Assembly: GCF_036324505.1 (NCBI RefSeq)
Contig: NC_086352.1
Coordinates: 24,854,637 to 24,918,636, forward strand
Length of the DNA stretch: 64,000 nucleotides
Direction of reading: 5' to 3'
Origin: Eleginops maclovinus
Lineage: Eukaryota; Chordata; Actinopteri; Perciformes; Eleginopidae
Below the pieces are notes generated by a model, which saw only the letters and a list, made by a program, of their open reading frames with translations, had not been told where the DNA came from and did not search any database. Both the position numbers and the translations under genes were made by a program. Shown piece by piece: positions 62,960 through 64,000 of the stretch; positions within the stretch are counted from its first letter, which is position 1, and every line of letters begins with the position of its first letter.

Positions 62960-64000
62960 ATAAAGATACATTTCAAAGAACCGAAACAGTGATTACCTGA
63001 GCTCTGAAAGAGGATCAACTCTGAAACCTAGAACTGAAAAGAAGAGTCCAGACACAGAAGGTAATGCTTAAACACCTTTATTGTGCCCAATCTGAACATA
63101 CTCCACAACTGTTAAGTAGCAGCAAACTTGGCAGACCACAATGAGGTAGACTTTCAAAACTCTAAAAAGCAGCTGGGCTAAGGGACAACAAGCTCAGCAT
63201 GACCAACTTAATGGATAAAGAAAAGACACTTGTCTTTGGCACACAGCTTATTATGCATTTATGTCCAACTGGAACACAAGGCAAGATGGGATAAGAAAGC
63301 ATGGAATAATTTATTTGGGTCTACTCAAGCGCTGGCTAGATTCAATTTATCAATCAGCGAAGTGGAAGTTCTTACATTCAACAGGAAACAAGCAGCTGTT
63401 TAACATAGGCGAGTCCCCCTGCTGATGTACAAAAGTGATTAAAAACCACTGCCACCTCTCCACACGTGCAAATTAAAAAGTGCAAAAATTAAACTACATA
63501 CAATCAAATGTTCATTCACTCTGGTCTCAACTGGATCTATCAGGTGCTTGAGAACTGATGGATGGCCCAGTTGGAGCATATCCAGTACTATCGGTAAATA
63601 CAGTTAACATAACGGGACTAACAAAGCAAGTTAAAGTACTACTTGCAACATTTTGTGCCCATTCAGTTGAAATTTAGGAGGGCAAATTAAAAAGAAAAAT
63701 GTATGAGAAAAAGAACTGGAAAAAAAAGAAAAAAAAAGAGGGGGATTTTCCCAAAAAACGGCCGCCTGGTAGAATTCTGTTCAAAATGTTCATGTCATGA
63801 CTTAAAACCGTGTGTACAAATTAGTAAAAAACTGCATAAAAATGTCTGAAATGCGACTGGTTAAATGAAGCCCAACATTAAACTCCCAAAAGTAAGAAAC
63901 ACCAGTTGGCTTGCACAGGAAAAACAGATGCCAACTGGGGGTAGGGGAGAGTGGGAGCGAGCATGGAAACAAAATAAAAATTTAAAGGCACTGTATGGCA
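62960..64000 (-). other. Possible 3'UTR of a minus-strand gene outside the window
   Basis: No coding frame is seen. TTTATT at about 63079-63084 reads AATAAA on the minus strand, and the following kilobase is a uniform, non-repetitive, ORF-free sequence like a long 3'UTR. In human, CPEB1 lies beside RPS17, which makes a cpeb1 orthologue a guess only. Confidence 0.3.

Overview
The window is eukaryotic nuclear DNA from a ray-finned (teleost) fish. The evidence is AT-rich sequence with many spliced genes using GT-AG introns, vertebrate orthologues whose proteins can be read exon by exon, CA/GT microsatellites, and fish-type DNA transposons (Tc1, hAT, a TA-flanked MITE and dispersed teleost repeats). 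I do not name a species. Exon boundaries were set by hand from splice sites and reading-frame continuity.

From 1 to about 48.7 kb there are four host genes, all on the plus strand: the 3' end of neo1 (neogenin, last cytoplasmic exons, 705-2542); a complete snx1 (sorting nexin 1, 15 coding exons, 6763-13029, 522 codons, one GC-AG intron); a complete csnk1g1 (casein kinase 1 gamma 1, noncoding first exon near 14.75-14.97 kb, 12 coding exons from 20810 to 38229, long 3'UTR to about 42.08 kb); and a complete rps17 (ribosomal protein S17, 44836-48659, first coding exon only the ATG, 5'TOP-like start). A 1504-bp Tc1 element with a broken transposase (42838-44341) lies between csnk1g1 and rps17. A 209-bp MITE and other dispersed repeats lie in csnk1g1 intron 4 (the intron after its fourth exon counting the noncoding one, 22608-29057).

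From about 49.06 to 62.87 kb there is a nest of mobile elements between two directly repeated copies of one AT-rich repeat (49060-49570 and 62520-62870). Left to right it holds: a dispersed teleost repeat; the left end and BED-finger remnant of an old ZBED-type hAT; a 4757-bp, apparently intact hAT element inserted in a CA microsatellite inside that remnant (perfect 8-bp target duplication, 9-bp terminal repeats, five-exon transposase gene with no stops); promoter-like GC-rich DNA; a minus-strand three-exon C2H2 zinc-finger gene whose last exon carries a 66-bp coding minisatellite; a head-to-head promoter with a plus-strand first exon encoding a triplicated 8-residue motif; and a 4.2-kb block (58191-62386) with diverged inverted repeats around one intron-free 958-codon ORF.

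That last block is the best candidate for an undescribed system. Its protein has a D..D..CxxH..E arrangement like RNase-H-fold transposases, but I do not recognise its family. The last kilobase may be the 3'UTR of a minus-strand gene that begins outside the window.
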